The position numbers were made by a program, and so were the translations under genes. Positions 27,821 to 37,042 of a stretch of DNA of 61,380 bases are shown in pieces; the first letter of the stretch is position 1, and each line of letters opens with the position of its first letter. A model generated the notes under the pieces. It worked only from the letters and a program-made list of their open reading frames with translations. It was not told the DNA's origin and did not search any database. Origin of the DNA: Cellulosimicrobium funkei (GTDB lineage: Bacteria; Actinomycetota; Actinomycetes; Actinomycetales; Cellulomonadaceae); the NCBI RefSeq assembly GCF_001019615.1, contig NZ_JNBQ01000020.1:1-61380 (forward strand), written 5' to 3'.

Positions 27821-28224
27821 GGACCGGTCGCCGATCCCACGGCGTAGCCCGCGAGCAGCAGCGCAAGGACCACGACCCCCACCACGAGCACGGGCAGCCC
27901 GCTCGGGGCGGGCAGCCGCCGGCGCAGGCGGAGCGCGCGCTCGTTGCGGCGCCAGGAGACCAGCGCGTACCCCGCGAACCCGGCGCCCACGAGGCAGGCG
28001 ACGCCGGCGACGACGTCGAGCACGCCCGGCATGTCGGCGAACGTGGCGAAGGACGTCAGCGCGACGCCCCCCGCGACGAGGCCGAGGCCGGTGCGCACCC
28101 ACGCGAGCGCGGTGCGCTCGTTGGCGAGGCTGAACCGCGCGTCGGGCTCGGTGCCGACCCCGTACACGGAGCGCGGCCGACGCGTGTCCGCCGGCTCGCC
28201 GGCGCCCGGCTCGTCGGGTGCCAC
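27817..28224 (-). CDS. DUF202/YidH family membrane protein (first of pair)
   Basis: 135 residues: charged N-terminus, SLANERTALAWVRTGLGLVAGG near residue 32 (the DUF202/YidH signature) and three membrane segments ending GYAVGSATGP. GTG start 2 bases after the deoA stop, so it is attached to the nucleoside operon. Function unknown. Confidence 0.82.
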   Translation of the reverse strand: MAPDEPGAGEPADTRRPRSVYGVGTEPDARFSLANERTALAWVRTGLGLVAGGVALTSFATFADMPGVLDVVAGVACLVGAGFAGYALVSWRRNERALRLRRRLPAPSGLPVLVVGVVVLALLLAGYAVGSATGP

Positions 28225-28226
28225 GC

Positions 28227-29612
28227 TCAGTCGACGCGGTCCAGGACGACGGGCCGGCGCTCGACGACGGTCCCCGGGTCCGCGATCGACCACGCCCCCT
28301 CGAGCGCCTGCACGGCCCGCTCGAAGCGCTCGGGCGTGTCGGTGTGCAGCGTCATGAGGTGCTGCCCCTTGCGCACGGTGTCCCCCGGCTTGGCGAACAG
28401 CTCGACGCCCGCTCCCGCCTGCACGGGGTCCTCCTTGCGCGCGCGCCCCGCGCCCAGGCGCCACGCGGCGACCCCGACGGCGTACGCGTCGAGCCGCTCG
28501 AGCACGCCGTCCCGGTCGGCGACGACGTGCTCCCGTTCGCGTGCGACCGGCAGCGGGGCCCGCGAGTCGCCGCCCTGCTCGGCGATCATCTCGCGCCACT
28601 TGTCGAGCGCGCGCCCGCCGACGAGCGCGTGCCGCACGTCGTCCTCGTCCTGCGGGCGACCCGCACCGGCGAGCATCTCGAGCGCGAGCGCGACCGTGAG
28701 GTCGACGACGTCCTGCGGCCCCGCGCCCTTCATCACCTCGACCGACTCGCGCACCTCGAGCGCGTTGCCCGCGGTGAGGCCGAGCGGCGTCGACATGTCG
28801 GTGAGCAGGGCGACCGTGCGCACGCCGGCGTCGGTCCCGAGGTCGACCATGGTCCGCGCGAGCTCGCGCGCCGAGCCCAGCTCCTTCATGAACGCGCCGG
28901 ACCCGACCTTGACGTCGAGCACCAGGGCCCCGGTGCCCTCCGCGATCTTCTTGCTCATGATCGAGCTCGCGATGAGCGGGATGGACTCGACCGTGCCCGT
29001 GACGTCGCGGAGCGCGTACAGGAGGCGGTCCGCGGGCGCGAGGCCGGAGCCCGCCTGGCAGATCACCGCACCGACGTGCTCGAGCGCGTTCATCATCTGC
29101 TCGTTCGAGAGCGCCGCGCGCCACCCCGGGATGGCCTCGAGCTTGTCGAGCGTGCCGCCGGTGTGGCCGAGGCCGCGCCCCGAGAGCTGCGGCACCGCGA
29201 CGCCGTACACCGCGACGAGCGGCGCGAGCGGCAGCGTGATCTTGTCCCCCACACCTCCGGTCGAGTGCTTGTCCGCGGTCGGCCGCGAGAGCCCCGAGAA
29301 GTCCATCCGCTCGCCCGAGGCGATCATCGCCTGCGTCCAGCGGCCGATCTCGGTCCGGTCCATGCCGTTGAGGTAGATCGCCATCGCGAGCGCGGCCATC
29401 TGCTCCTCGGCGACGACGCCGCGCGTGTAGGCGTCGATCACCCAGTCGATCTGGGCCGGGTCGAGCCGCGCGCCGTCACGCTTCGTCCGGATGACGTCGA
29501 CGGCGTCGAACGGCTCGGGCGCGGGGCCGTCGCCCTCTGCGGCAGGAGCCTCCGTCGTCGTGTCCTGGTCCTCGGTCCCGCCACCCTGCGGGGTCACGTC
29601 GTCGCTGGTCAC
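28227..29612 (-). CDS. deoA: Thymidine phosphorylase
   Basis: 461-residue pyrimidine-nucleoside phosphorylase releasing thymine or uracil and deoxyribose-1-phosphate. The family signature is SGRGLGHTGGTLDKLEAIPG, with phosphate-binding KHSTGGVGDK and VKVGSGAF downstream. The GTG at 29612 is preceded by GGAGGAGCGGTC and overlaps the cdd stop. Residues 1-35 are an unusual acidic extension. Released pyrimidine bases could enter the reductive pathway encoded at 8.4-13.8 kb if a dihydropyrimidine dehydrogenase exists elsewhere. Confidence 0.95.
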   Translation of the reverse strand: MTSDDVTPQGGGTEDQDTTTEAPAAEGDGPAPEPFDAVDVIRTKRDGARLDPAQIDWVIDAYTRGVVAEEQMAALAMAIYLNGMDRTEIGRWTQAMIASGERMDFSGLSRPTADKHSTGGVGDKITLPLAPLVAVYGVAVPQLSGRGLGHTGGTLDKLEAIPGWRAALSNEQMMNALEHVGAVICQAGSGLAPADRLLYALRDVTGTVESIPLIASSIMSKKIAEGTGALVLDVKVGSGAFMKELGSARELARTMVDLGTDAGVRTVALLTDMSTPLGLTAGNALEVRESVEVMKGAGPQDVVDLTVALALEMLAGAGRPQDEDDVRHALVGGRALDKWREMIAEQGGDSRAPLPVAREREHVVADRDGVLERLDAYAVGVAAWRLGAGRARKEDPVQAGAGVELFAKPGDTVRKGQHLMTLHTDTPERFERAVQALEGAWSIADPGTVVERRPVVLDRVD

Positions 29613-30088
29613 GACCGCTCCTCCAGATCCTCGGGCCCGAAGGCGTCGGGCAGCACGTCCCTCATCGTCTTGATACCACGCACGGTGTCGACCAGCAGGT
29701 CGGGGCCGCCGTGCTCCCACAGGAGCTGTCGGCACCGCCCGCACGGCATGAGCGTCGCCCCGTGCCCGTCCACGCACGCGAACGCCACGAGGCGGCCTCC
29801 GCCCGTCCCGACGAGCGAGCTCACGAGCGAGCACTCCGCGCACAGCGTCACGCCGTACGCGGCGTTCTCGACGTTGCACCCGACGACGACGCGCCCGTCG
29901 TCCACGAGCGCGGCGGCGCCTACCGGGAATCCCGAGTAGGGGGCGTACGCGCGGGTCATGATCTCGCGCGCGGCGTCGCGCAGCGCGTCCCAGTCGACCG
30001 ACGGCCCGACGGCGGTCCCGCCCTGGTCCGTCCCCTCGCCCGGCCGGGGCTCGGCGTCGTGCACGTGCGGCAGGTCTGTCATCGGCAC
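29609..30088 (-). CDS. cdd: Cytidine deaminase
   Basis: 159-residue zinc enzyme converting (deoxy)cytidine to (deoxy)uridine. Active-site motifs GCNVENAAYGVTLCAECS (Cys and Glu) and MPCGRCRQLL (two zinc Cys) are intact. GTG at 30088 has AGG 5 bases upstream; ATG at 30082 is an alternative. It starts 7 bases after the upstream permease stop, within the nucleoside import operon. Confidence 0.95.
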   Translation of the reverse strand: MPMTDLPHVHDAEPRPGEGTDQGGTAVGPSVDWDALRDAAREIMTRAYAPYSGFPVGAAALVDDGRVVVGCNVENAAYGVTLCAECSLVSSLVGTGGGRLVAFACVDGHGATLMPCGRCRQLLWEHGGPDLLVDTVRGIKTMRDVLPDAFGPEDLEERS

Positions 30089-30095
30089 CGTGACC

Positions 30096-31391
30096 TCACT
30101 TCACGTAGGGGATGCCCTCGGCGGCCGGCGGGCGCACGCGCCCGACGAGACCGGCGACGGCGAAGATCGTCACGACGTACGGCGTCATGAGCATGATCTG
30201 GCTCGGGATCGGCGTGCCGACGATGCCGAGCACCGTCTGGAGGTTGTCCGAGAACCCGAACAGGAGAGCCGCGACGAGCGCGCCGACCGGGTTCCACCGC
30301 CCGAGGATCATGGCCGCGAGGGCGATGAAGCCCTTGCCGCCCGTCATCTCCTTGCCGAACGCGAGGCCCGCCGCGACCGTGAAGAACGCGCCGCCGAGGC
30401 CGGCGACCGCACCGCCGAGGATCGTGTTGCGCACGCGGGTCGCGTTGACCTTGATGCCCACGGTGTCGGCGGCCTTGGGGTGCTCGCCGACCGCACGCAG
30501 GCGCAGGCCCCACCGGCTCCGGAAGAGGAAGACCTGGAGCAGGATCACGACGACGTACATGATGTAGACGAGCAGCGTCTGGCGGAAGAGCACCGGACCC
30601 ACGACGGGGATCTGCGACAGCACCGGGATCTCGATCACGGGGAGCGGGGTCCGCGTGTTCCACGTGCCCGGGTCCTCGGTGAGCACCGTGGAGTACAGGT
30701 AGCTCGTCACGCCCACGACGAGCACGTTGAGCACGACGCCGACGATGATCTGGTTCACCCAGTACTTCACCGAGAAGATCACGAGCAGCACGCCCACGAG
30801 GGCACCCGCGATCGGGGCCGCGATGAGGCCGGCGTACGCGGACGACGTCAGCGACGCGACGACCGCGGCGAGGAACGCCCCGGCGAGGAGCTGACCCTCG
30901 ATGGCGATGTTGATGATGCCGACGCGCTCGCACAGCACGCCCGAGAGCGCGCCGAACACGAGCGGGACCGCCAGGAAGAGCGAGCCCTGCAGCAGCCCCG
31001 TGAGCGGGATCGCGGCCTTGCCCGCCCCCGCCCAGCTCAGGAAGGCGAAGACCACGGCGACGCCGAACACGATGGGGAGCCAGACGCCCACCTTGCGCCG
31101 GTCGCGCGCCGCCCAGAAGGACAGCCCCGCGAGCAGGAGCGCGAGGATCGACAGGAACAGCGCTGCTCCCGTCGAGCTGACCGTGATCGGCTCGATCTGG
31201 AAGAAGTCGTTCGCCGTCGAGAGGCGGAACGTCGTCTGCTGCCCCCCGGCGGGGAGCAGGGCGAAGAAGACCAGCGACAGCAGCCCGATGACCGCGTACG
31301 CGACGGGGGCCTTCCAGCTGATGGGCGGGAGCGGCTTGGCCGCGCGCTGGGGCGCGGAGGCCGGCGCCGGGGTGGTGGTCGCGGTGCTCAT
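30096..31391 (-). CDS. Nucleoside ABC transporter permease (BmpC/NupQ type)
   Basis: 431-residue inner-membrane permease of the branched-chain/nucleoside family. About ten membrane segments and the GRWNPVGALVAALLFGF motif are visible, plus RVGIINIAIEGQLLAGAF early. It would form the channel with the 31388-32704 permease. Overlaps that gene by 4 bases and is followed by cdd. Confidence 0.92.
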   Translation of the reverse strand: MSTATTTPAPASAPQRAAKPLPPISWKAPVAYAVIGLLSLVFFALLPAGGQQTTFRLSTANDFFQIEPITVSSTGAALFLSILALLLAGLSFWAARDRRKVGVWLPIVFGVAVVFAFLSWAGAGKAAIPLTGLLQGSLFLAVPLVFGALSGVLCERVGIINIAIEGQLLAGAFLAAVVASLTSSAYAGLIAAPIAGALVGVLLVIFSVKYWVNQIIVGVVLNVLVVGVTSYLYSTVLTEDPGTWNTRTPLPVIEIPVLSQIPVVGPVLFRQTLLVYIMYVVVILLQVFLFRSRWGLRLRAVGEHPKAADTVGIKVNATRVRNTILGGAVAGLGGAFFTVAAGLAFGKEMTGGKGFIALAAMILGRWNPVGALVAALLFGFSDNLQTVLGIVGTPIPSQIMLMTPYVVTIFAVAGLVGRVRPPAAEGIPYVK

Positions 31392-32704
31392 GCTCCGGCC
31401 TCCTGCGTCGTCGTGGTGGTCGTGGCCGCCTCGGCCCGCCGTCTCGCGGCGTGACGCTCGGCGCGCGTCGGGCCACCCGGGGTCGGGAGCCGGAAGATCG
31501 CCCGCACGAGCGGCGGGGCGGCGATGAAGAGCACGATGAGGGACTGCACGACGAGCACGATGTCGATCGGCGTCCCGGTACGCGCCTGCATCGCGAAGCC
31601 GCCCGCGCGGAGCGCGCCGAAGAGCAGACCGGCGAGGACGGTGCCGAGCGGCCGGGAGCGGCCGAGGAGCGCCACGGTGATCGCGTCGAACCCGAAGCTC
31701 GCGGCGATGCCCGCCGTGAGGACCTTCTCGGTGCCGAGCACCTGCGCGGCGCCGCCGAGGCCGGCGAGCGCACCGGCGATGGCCATGACCCAGACGGTCA
31801 CCCACGCCACGGAGATACCCGCGGTACGCGCCGCGTGCGGGTTCTCGCCGACCGCGCGGAAGCGGAAGCCGAGCGTCGAGCGCTCCATGAGCCACCACAC
31901 GCCCACGGCCGCGAGCAGGGCGAGCAGGAAGCCGAGGTGCAGGCGGAAGCCCTCGCCGAGCAGCAGAGGGAACGTGGCCGAGCTCGGGATGGGCGGGCTG
32001 ATCGGGTTGCTGCTGCCCGGGCGCTGGAACGCGGGCGTCGTGAGCAGGTACGCCACGAGGTAGACCGCGATGTTGTTGAGCATGATCGTGACGATCACCT
32101 CGTGCGCGCCCGTCCGGGCCTTGAGCACACCCGCGATGCTCGCCCAGATCGCCCCGCCGAGCGCGGCGCCGAGGACCGCGAGCAGCAGGTGCAGGCCGGG
32201 AGGCAGGGAGAACGTGAAACCGATGAACCCGGCGAAGATGCCGCCCAGGATGATCTGGCCCTGCGCACCGATGTTGAACAGGCCCGCGCGGAACCCGATG
32301 CCGAGGCCGAGGCCCGCGAGGATGAGCGGTGTCGAGACCGTCATGGTCTCGGTCAGCGGGCGGAGGGCCCGCTGGAGGTCGGGTGCCTGGAAGTTGATGA
32401 CGGCGCCCTGGAAGAGCGCGCTGTAGGCGCCGAACACGGCGTTCCAGACGGCCTCGAAGAAGTCCGCGGGCCGCGCGAAGAAGTAGGTCGCGGCCTCCTG
32501 GACCTCCGGGTCGGCCGCCGCGATGAGCACGCCGCCGAGGACGAGGGCCGCGACGATCGCGAGCAGCGAGACGAGCCAGCTGCTCTCGAGCATCTCGCGC
32601 AGGATGCTCGCTCCGGCCGGCGGCCGGGGCTTCGTGGTGTCGCTCGGCGGCGCGGGCGTCGGCGGGACGGCCGCCGCGTCGTCGGGCATGGCCTTCTGGG
32701 TCAC
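31388..32704 (-). CDS. Nucleoside ABC transporter permease (BmpB/NupP type)
   Basis: 438-residue partner permease with about ten membrane segments. RAGLFNIGAQGQIILGGIFAG and GFDAITVALLGRSRPLGTVLAG are characteristic. GTG start overlaps the ATPase stop and has GGAGGAG 6 bases upstream. The Pro-rich N-terminus and Arg/Ala/Thr-rich C-terminal tail are cytoplasmic extensions. Confidence 0.92.
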   Translation of the reverse strand: MTQKAMPDDAAAVPPTPAPPSDTTKPRPPAGASILREMLESSWLVSLLAIVAALVLGGVLIAAADPEVQEAATYFFARPADFFEAVWNAVFGAYSALFQGAVINFQAPDLQRALRPLTETMTVSTPLILAGLGLGIGFRAGLFNIGAQGQIILGGIFAGFIGFTFSLPPGLHLLLAVLGAALGGAIWASIAGVLKARTGAHEVIVTIMLNNIAVYLVAYLLTTPAFQRPGSSNPISPPIPSSATFPLLLGEGFRLHLGFLLALLAAVGVWWLMERSTLGFRFRAVGENPHAARTAGISVAWVTVWVMAIAGALAGLGGAAQVLGTEKVLTAGIAASFGFDAITVALLGRSRPLGTVLAGLLFGALRAGGFAMQARTGTPIDIVLVVQSLIVLFIAAPPLVRAIFRLPTPGGPTRAERHAARRRAEAATTTTTTQEAGA

Positions 32705-34335
32705 TGGATCTCCTCCTCGCGGGCGTCGGCGTCAGCCAGGTCGACGTCGACCCCGGCGCTCGACGGCGCGTCTCCCGCCTCGATGTCGGCCTCGCCGAGG
32801 GTGGTGCGGTGCTCGGCCGCCTGCGTGACGGCCTCGTCGAGCGGGACCCCCGCCATCATGAGCCCCAGCACGTCGCGGTCCGTGTCGCCCGGGACGACGC
32901 CGACGATGCGGCCGCGGTACATCACGGCGATCCGGTCCGCGAGGGCGAGCACCTCGTCGAGCTCGGTCGAGACGATGATCACCGGGGTGCCGTTGTCGCG
33001 CTCCTCGACGACGCGCTTGTGGACGAACTCGATCGACCCGACGTCGAGCCCGCGCGTCGGCTGCGACGCGATGAGCAGGCGCAGCGGGCGCGACATCTCG
33101 CGCGCGAGGACGACCTTCTGCTGGTTGCCGCCGGAGAGGTTCCCGGCGGGCACCTCGACCGTCTGGGTGCGGACGTCGAACTCGACCACCCGCTGCTCGG
33201 CGTTGTCGCGGATAGCGGCCCGGTTGAGCGCGCCGCCGCGCGAGTAGGGGGGACGGTCGAAGAGGTCGAGGACGAGGTTCTCCTCGACGGAGAACGTCCC
33301 GACGATGCCGTCCGTGCTCCGGTCCTCCGGGACGTACCCGACACCGGCGGCGAGGACGTCCGACACCCCTCGGCCGACGAGCTCCTTGCCGTCGAGCGTG
33401 ATGGAGCCGGCGACGGGCCTGCGCAGGCCCACGATCGTCTCGGTGAGCTCGGTCTGCCCGTTGCCCTGGACGCCCGCGAGGACGAGGATCTCGCCGCGCG
33501 CGACGTCGAGGCTCACGCGGTCGACGACCGCGGTGTCGAGGTCGTCCATGACCGTGAGGTCGGTGACCCGGAACGTCGCGTCGCCCGGCTCGGCGGGCGC
33601 CTTCTCCACGCCGAGCGAGACGGACCGGCCGACCATGAGGGAGGCGAGCTCGGTCTCGCTCGCGCTCGGGTCCGCGGTCCCCACGACCTTCCCGCGGCGG
33701 ATGACCGTGATGCGGTCCGCCACGGCGCGCACCTCGCGCAGCTTGTGCGTGATGAAGACGATCGAGGTCCCCGCGGCCTTGAGCTGGCGCATGATCGCGA
33801 TGAGCTCGTCGGTCTCCTGCGGGGTCAGGACCGCGGTCGGCTCGTCGAGGATGAGCACGCGCGCGTCGCGCGAGAGCGCCTTGATGATCTCGACGCGCTG
33901 CTGCACGCCGACCGGGATGTCCTCGACCATGGCGTCCGGGTCGACCTCGAACCCGAAGCGGTCGGAGATCTCCTGGACGAGCCGGCGCGCGCGCCGGGCG
34001 TCGATGAGACCGGCCCCCTTCACGGGCTCGTGCCCGAGCGCGACGTTCTCCGCCACCGAGAAGACCGGGACGAGCATGAAGTGCTGGTGCACCATCCCGA
34101 TCCCCGCTGCCATGGCGTCGCCGGGGCCCGTGAACGCGACCGGCCGGTCGTCGACGAGGATCTCGCCGTCGTCCGGGTCGTACAGGCCGTACAGCACGTT
34201 CATGAGCGTGCTCTTGCCCGCACCGTTCTCGCCCAGCAGGGCGTGGATCTCGCCTGGCTCGATCACCAGGTCGATGTGGTCGTTCGCGACCAGGGACCCG
34301 AACACCTTCGTGATCCCGCGCAGCTCCAGCTTCAC
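32701..34335 (-). CDS. Nucleoside ABC transporter ATP-binding protein (two ABC domains)
   Basis: 544-residue double ATPase driving the importer. First domain: Walker A GENGAGKS (35-42), signature VGVQQR (142-147), Walker B LILDEP (161-166). Second domain: degenerate Walker A GVQGNGQT (288-295), signature LSGGNQQ (400-406). The degenerate second Walker A is normal for sugar/nucleoside importers. GTG start. It is separated from the binding protein gene by a hairpin. Confidence 0.94.
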   Translation of the reverse strand: MKLELRGITKVFGSLVANDHIDLVIEPGEIHALLGENGAGKSTLMNVLYGLYDPDDGEILVDDRPVAFTGPGDAMAAGIGMVHQHFMLVPVFSVAENVALGHEPVKGAGLIDARRARRLVQEISDRFGFEVDPDAMVEDIPVGVQQRVEIIKALSRDARVLILDEPTAVLTPQETDELIAIMRQLKAAGTSIVFITHKLREVRAVADRITVIRRGKVVGTADPSASETELASLMVGRSVSLGVEKAPAEPGDATFRVTDLTVMDDLDTAVVDRVSLDVARGEILVLAGVQGNGQTELTETIVGLRRPVAGSITLDGKELVGRGVSDVLAAGVGYVPEDRSTDGIVGTFSVEENLVLDLFDRPPYSRGGALNRAAIRDNAEQRVVEFDVRTQTVEVPAGNLSGGNQQKVVLAREMSRPLRLLIASQPTRGLDVGSIEFVHKRVVEERDNGTPVIIVSTELDEVLALADRIAVMYRGRIVGVVPGDTDRDVLGLMMAGVPLDEAVTQAAEHRTTLGEADIEAGDAPSSAGVDVDLADADAREEEIQ

Positions 34336-34402
34336 CGGGCGGCCTCTCTGAGAACAGGGAACTCCATCGAACCGTACTTCCGTCGCGCCGTCGCCTCATG
34401 AC

Positions 34403-34438
34403 GACGGTGGCCCGGGCGGGCTCGCCCGGGCCACCGTC
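34403..34438 (-). terminator. Hairpin between binding-protein and ATPase genes
   Basis: A 16-bp perfect stem (34403-34418 with 34423-34438) and a 4-base GGCT loop in the 156-base gap downstream of the binding protein. It is probably a partial terminator or RNA-stability element that keeps binding-protein message more abundant than the permeases. Confidence 0.65.
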
Positions 34439-34491
34439 CCGCCGGTCCCGGCAGCCGCAGGGGCCGCGGGACCGACGGTCTCAGAAGGTCG

Positions 34492-35586
34492 TCACGGGGT
34501 GTTGGTCGACTCCACGACCAGGTCCCCGGCGATGATCTGCTCCTGGTACTGGGCGAGCATGTCCTGCAGCTCGGCCGGCACCTTGTCCTCGAAGTCGTGG
34601 AACGGCGCGAGGCCGACGCCCTCGTTCTCGAGCGTGCCCACGTAGGGCTCGTTGGTGAAGTTGCCGTCGACCGACTCGCTCACGGTGTCGAAGACCGCCG
34701 GACCGATCTGCTTCATCACCGAGGTGATGATGATGTCGCCGTACTCCGTCGTGAGGAAGCCGTCCGAGTCGACCCAGATGATCTTCGCGCCGCCGCTCTG
34801 CGCGGCGGCTGCCGCACCGAGACCCACCGGGCCGGCGACGGGCATGATGATGTCCGCGCCCTGGTCGATGAAGCCCTGCGCGAGGTTCTGGCCGTTCGCC
34901 TGGTTGTCGAAGTCACCGGTGAAGGAGCCCGTCTGGGCCTCCTTGTCCCAGCCGAGGGTCTTGACCTCGGTGCCGTTGTCCTCGTTGTACTTCGCGACGC
35001 CGTCGACGAAGCCGTCCATGAAGATGGCGACCGACGGGATCTGGATGCCGCCGAACGTGGCGACGGTGCCCGTCTCGGTCATGCCCGCCGCGAGGTAGCC
35101 CGCGAGGAACGCGGCCTCGGCCGTGTTGAAGAGGATCGGCTTGGCGTTGTCGATCTCGACCGGGTTGAAGTCCGCGTCGGAGAACGACGAGTCGATGAGC
35201 GCGAAGTTCGTGTCGGGGTTGGCCTCGGCCGCCGCCTGGATCGGGTCCTCGAGGAGGAACCCGACGCCGATGACGAGGTTGCAGCCCTGCTGGACGAGGT
35301 TGTCGATGTTCGGCGCGTAGTCCGTGTCCGCCGAGGACTCGACCTCGGTGGCCGTGATCCCGAGCTCGGACTTCGCCTGCTCCAGGCCCTCGAAACCGGC
35401 CTGGTTGAAGGACTGGTCGTCGAACCCGCCGGCGTCGGACACCATGCACGCGGAGAAGTCGGAGTTGCCGCCCGCGGTGTTCTCGCCGCCGCCGGTCGTC
35501 TCGTCGTCCTCGGGTGCGGCGCCGCACGCGGCCAGCGCGAGCGCGGCGACGGCCGCGAGCGCGGTGACCTGAGTCGCTCTCTTCAC
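34492..35586 (-). CDS. BMP family nucleoside-binding lipoprotein
   Basis: 364-residue substrate-binding lipoprotein, with signal peptide and lipobox ending LAAC (Cys21), then a Gly/Asp/Glu linker and the BMP fold (ACMVSDAGGFDDQSFNQAGFE). It captures purine or pyrimidine nucleosides for the ABC importer. The GTG start is preceded by AGGAG at 7 bases. First gene of a seven-gene import and salvage operon. Confidence 0.95.
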   Translation of the reverse strand: MKRATQVTALAAVAALALAACGAAPEDDETTGGGENTAGGNSDFSACMVSDAGGFDDQSFNQAGFEGLEQAKSELGITATEVESSADTDYAPNIDNLVQQGCNLVIGVGFLLEDPIQAAAEANPDTNFALIDSSFSDADFNPVEIDNAKPILFNTAEAAFLAGYLAAGMTETGTVATFGGIQIPSVAIFMDGFVDGVAKYNEDNGTEVKTLGWDKEAQTGSFTGDFDNQANGQNLAQGFIDQGADIIMPVAGPVGLGAAAAAQSGGAKIIWVDSDGFLTTEYGDIIITSVMKQIGPAVFDTVSESVDGNFTNEPYVGTLENEGVGLAPFHDFEDKVPAELQDMLAQYQEQIIAGDLVVESTNTP

Positions 35587-35682
35587 CTGATAGCTCCTGT
35601 CGTTCTCGTAGCAGGGCCGCGCAGGGAAGGACCCCTGGGTCCTCCCGAGCGTCGTTGCACGGGAGGACCGGTCCGTCGGCCT

Positions 35683-35739
35683 CTATAGGACCGAACACTA
35701 ATCAGCCGGAGGGGTCCTGCACGTTACTTGTCGGTAACG
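35683..35739 (-). promoter_or_regulatory. Probable nucleoside-operon promoter/operator region
   Basis: On the minus strand a TATAGA hexamer (35688 to 35683) lies about 97 bases before the binding-protein start. Upstream of it is an inverted repeat CGTTAC-N6-GTAACG (35722-35739) that could bind a repressor or activator. No -35 matching TTGACA was found. The rest of the 35587-35812 gap holds a second weak inverted repeat, GTCAC/GTGAC at 35761-35784. Confidence 0.4.
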
Positions 35740-35812
35740 CCGCTGCTTCGTTATGCAAGCGTCACTTTGCGTCTGAGGCGTGACACACCCCTGTCCACGG
35801 GTCGGGACCGCT

Positions 35813-37042
35813 TCACCCGTCCTGACCGGCCGCGACACGGGCGAGCAGCCGCATCCCCGCGTCCACCGCGCGCTCGTCGACCTGGAGGTCGCCCTGGTGG
35901 ATGTCGTAGCTGCGCCCACCGGGGGTCCGCGTGCCCAACCGCGCCATCGCGCCCGGGACCTTCGTGAGGTACCAGGCGAAGTCCTCGCCGCCGAGCGACT
36001 GCTCGGTCAGGAGGATCGAGTCCGGGCCGAGGACGTCGCGCGCCGCCGCCTCGAGCAGGCCCGTGCAGCGCTCGTCGTTCTCCACGGGCGGGACGCCGCG
36101 CGTGTGGTGCACGGTCACCTCGACCTCGTAGGGCGCGACGACCTGCTCGACGGCGTCGTGCAGCACCTGCCCCGCGAACTCCCACGCGCGCACGTCCAGG
36201 CAGCGCAGCGTCCCGCGCACCGTCCCGGTGCTCGGGATCGCGTTGTGCGCGGACCCCGCGTGCACGGCGCCCCACGTGAGGTTCACGCCCGAGCGGGGGT
36301 CGAGGCGCCGGCCCAGCACCGCCGGGACCTGGGTGATGACCTGCCCCAGCGCGTAGACCACGTCACCCGTGAGGTGCGGTCGCGAGGTGTGCCCACCGGG
36401 GGACGCGATGGTCACGGAGACCTCGTCGGACGCCGAGGTGATCGGACCGATGCGCGTCCCGATGCGGCCCACGTCGACCTTGGGGTCGCAGTGCACCGCG
36501 TAGATCTCGTCCACGCCGTCCATCGCGCCCGCGGCGAGGACGTCGAGCGACCCGCCGGGCTGGACCTCCTCCGCGGGCTGGAAGACGAGCCGCACGCCGC
36601 GGCGCAGCTCGCCCTGCGCGTGGAGGTCGGCGAGGACCAGGCCGGCCCCCAGCACCACCGCGGTGTGCACGTCGTGGCCGCAGGCGTGCGCCACGCCGGG
36701 GACCGTCGAGGCCCACGGGAGGTCGCACCTGTCCTGGAGCGGCAGCGCGTCGAGGTCGGCGCGCAGGGCCACGCGCCCGGGCGACGACGCGTCGTCGGGC
36801 GTCCCGGTGGCCGTCACGCCCCCCGGCTCGGGGCCGACGTCGCACACGAGGCCCGTGCCCGGCAGGAGCCGCGGCTCGAGCCCCGCGGCCCGCAGCCGCT
36901 CCGCGAGCAGCGCGGTCGTCCGCGTCTCGGCGCGCGAGACCTCCGGGTGGGCGTGGATGTCGCGGCGGATCGCCACGACCTCGTCCACGTGGCGCGCGGC
37001 GGCGGCGGCGATACGGGAGGCGAGGGTCACGTCGGCGGTCAC
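35813..37042 (-). CDS. M20 family amidohydrolase
   Basis: 409-residue metallo-amidohydrolase of the N-acyl-amino acid/IAA-amino acid hydrolase type. Metal-binding motifs are ACGHDVHTAVV, FQPAEEVQPGG and a C-terminal HQGDL. Substrate not determinable. GTG start overlaps the manC stop (GTGA). Normal length. Confidence 0.88.
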   Translation of the reverse strand: MTADVTLASRIAAAAARHVDEVVAIRRDIHAHPEVSRAETRTTALLAERLRAAGLEPRLLPGTGLVCDVGPEPGGVTATGTPDDASSPGRVALRADLDALPLQDRCDLPWASTVPGVAHACGHDVHTAVVLGAGLVLADLHAQGELRRGVRLVFQPAEEVQPGGSLDVLAAGAMDGVDEIYAVHCDPKVDVGRIGTRIGPITSASDEVSVTIASPGGHTSRPHLTGDVVYALGQVITQVPAVLGRRLDPRSGVNLTWGAVHAGSAHNAIPSTGTVRGTLRCLDVRAWEFAGQVLHDAVEQVVAPYEVEVTVHHTRGVPPVENDERCTGLLEAAARDVLGPDSILLTEQSLGGEDFAWYLTKVPGAMARLGTRTPGGRSYDIHQGDLQVDERAVDAGMRLLARVAAGQDG

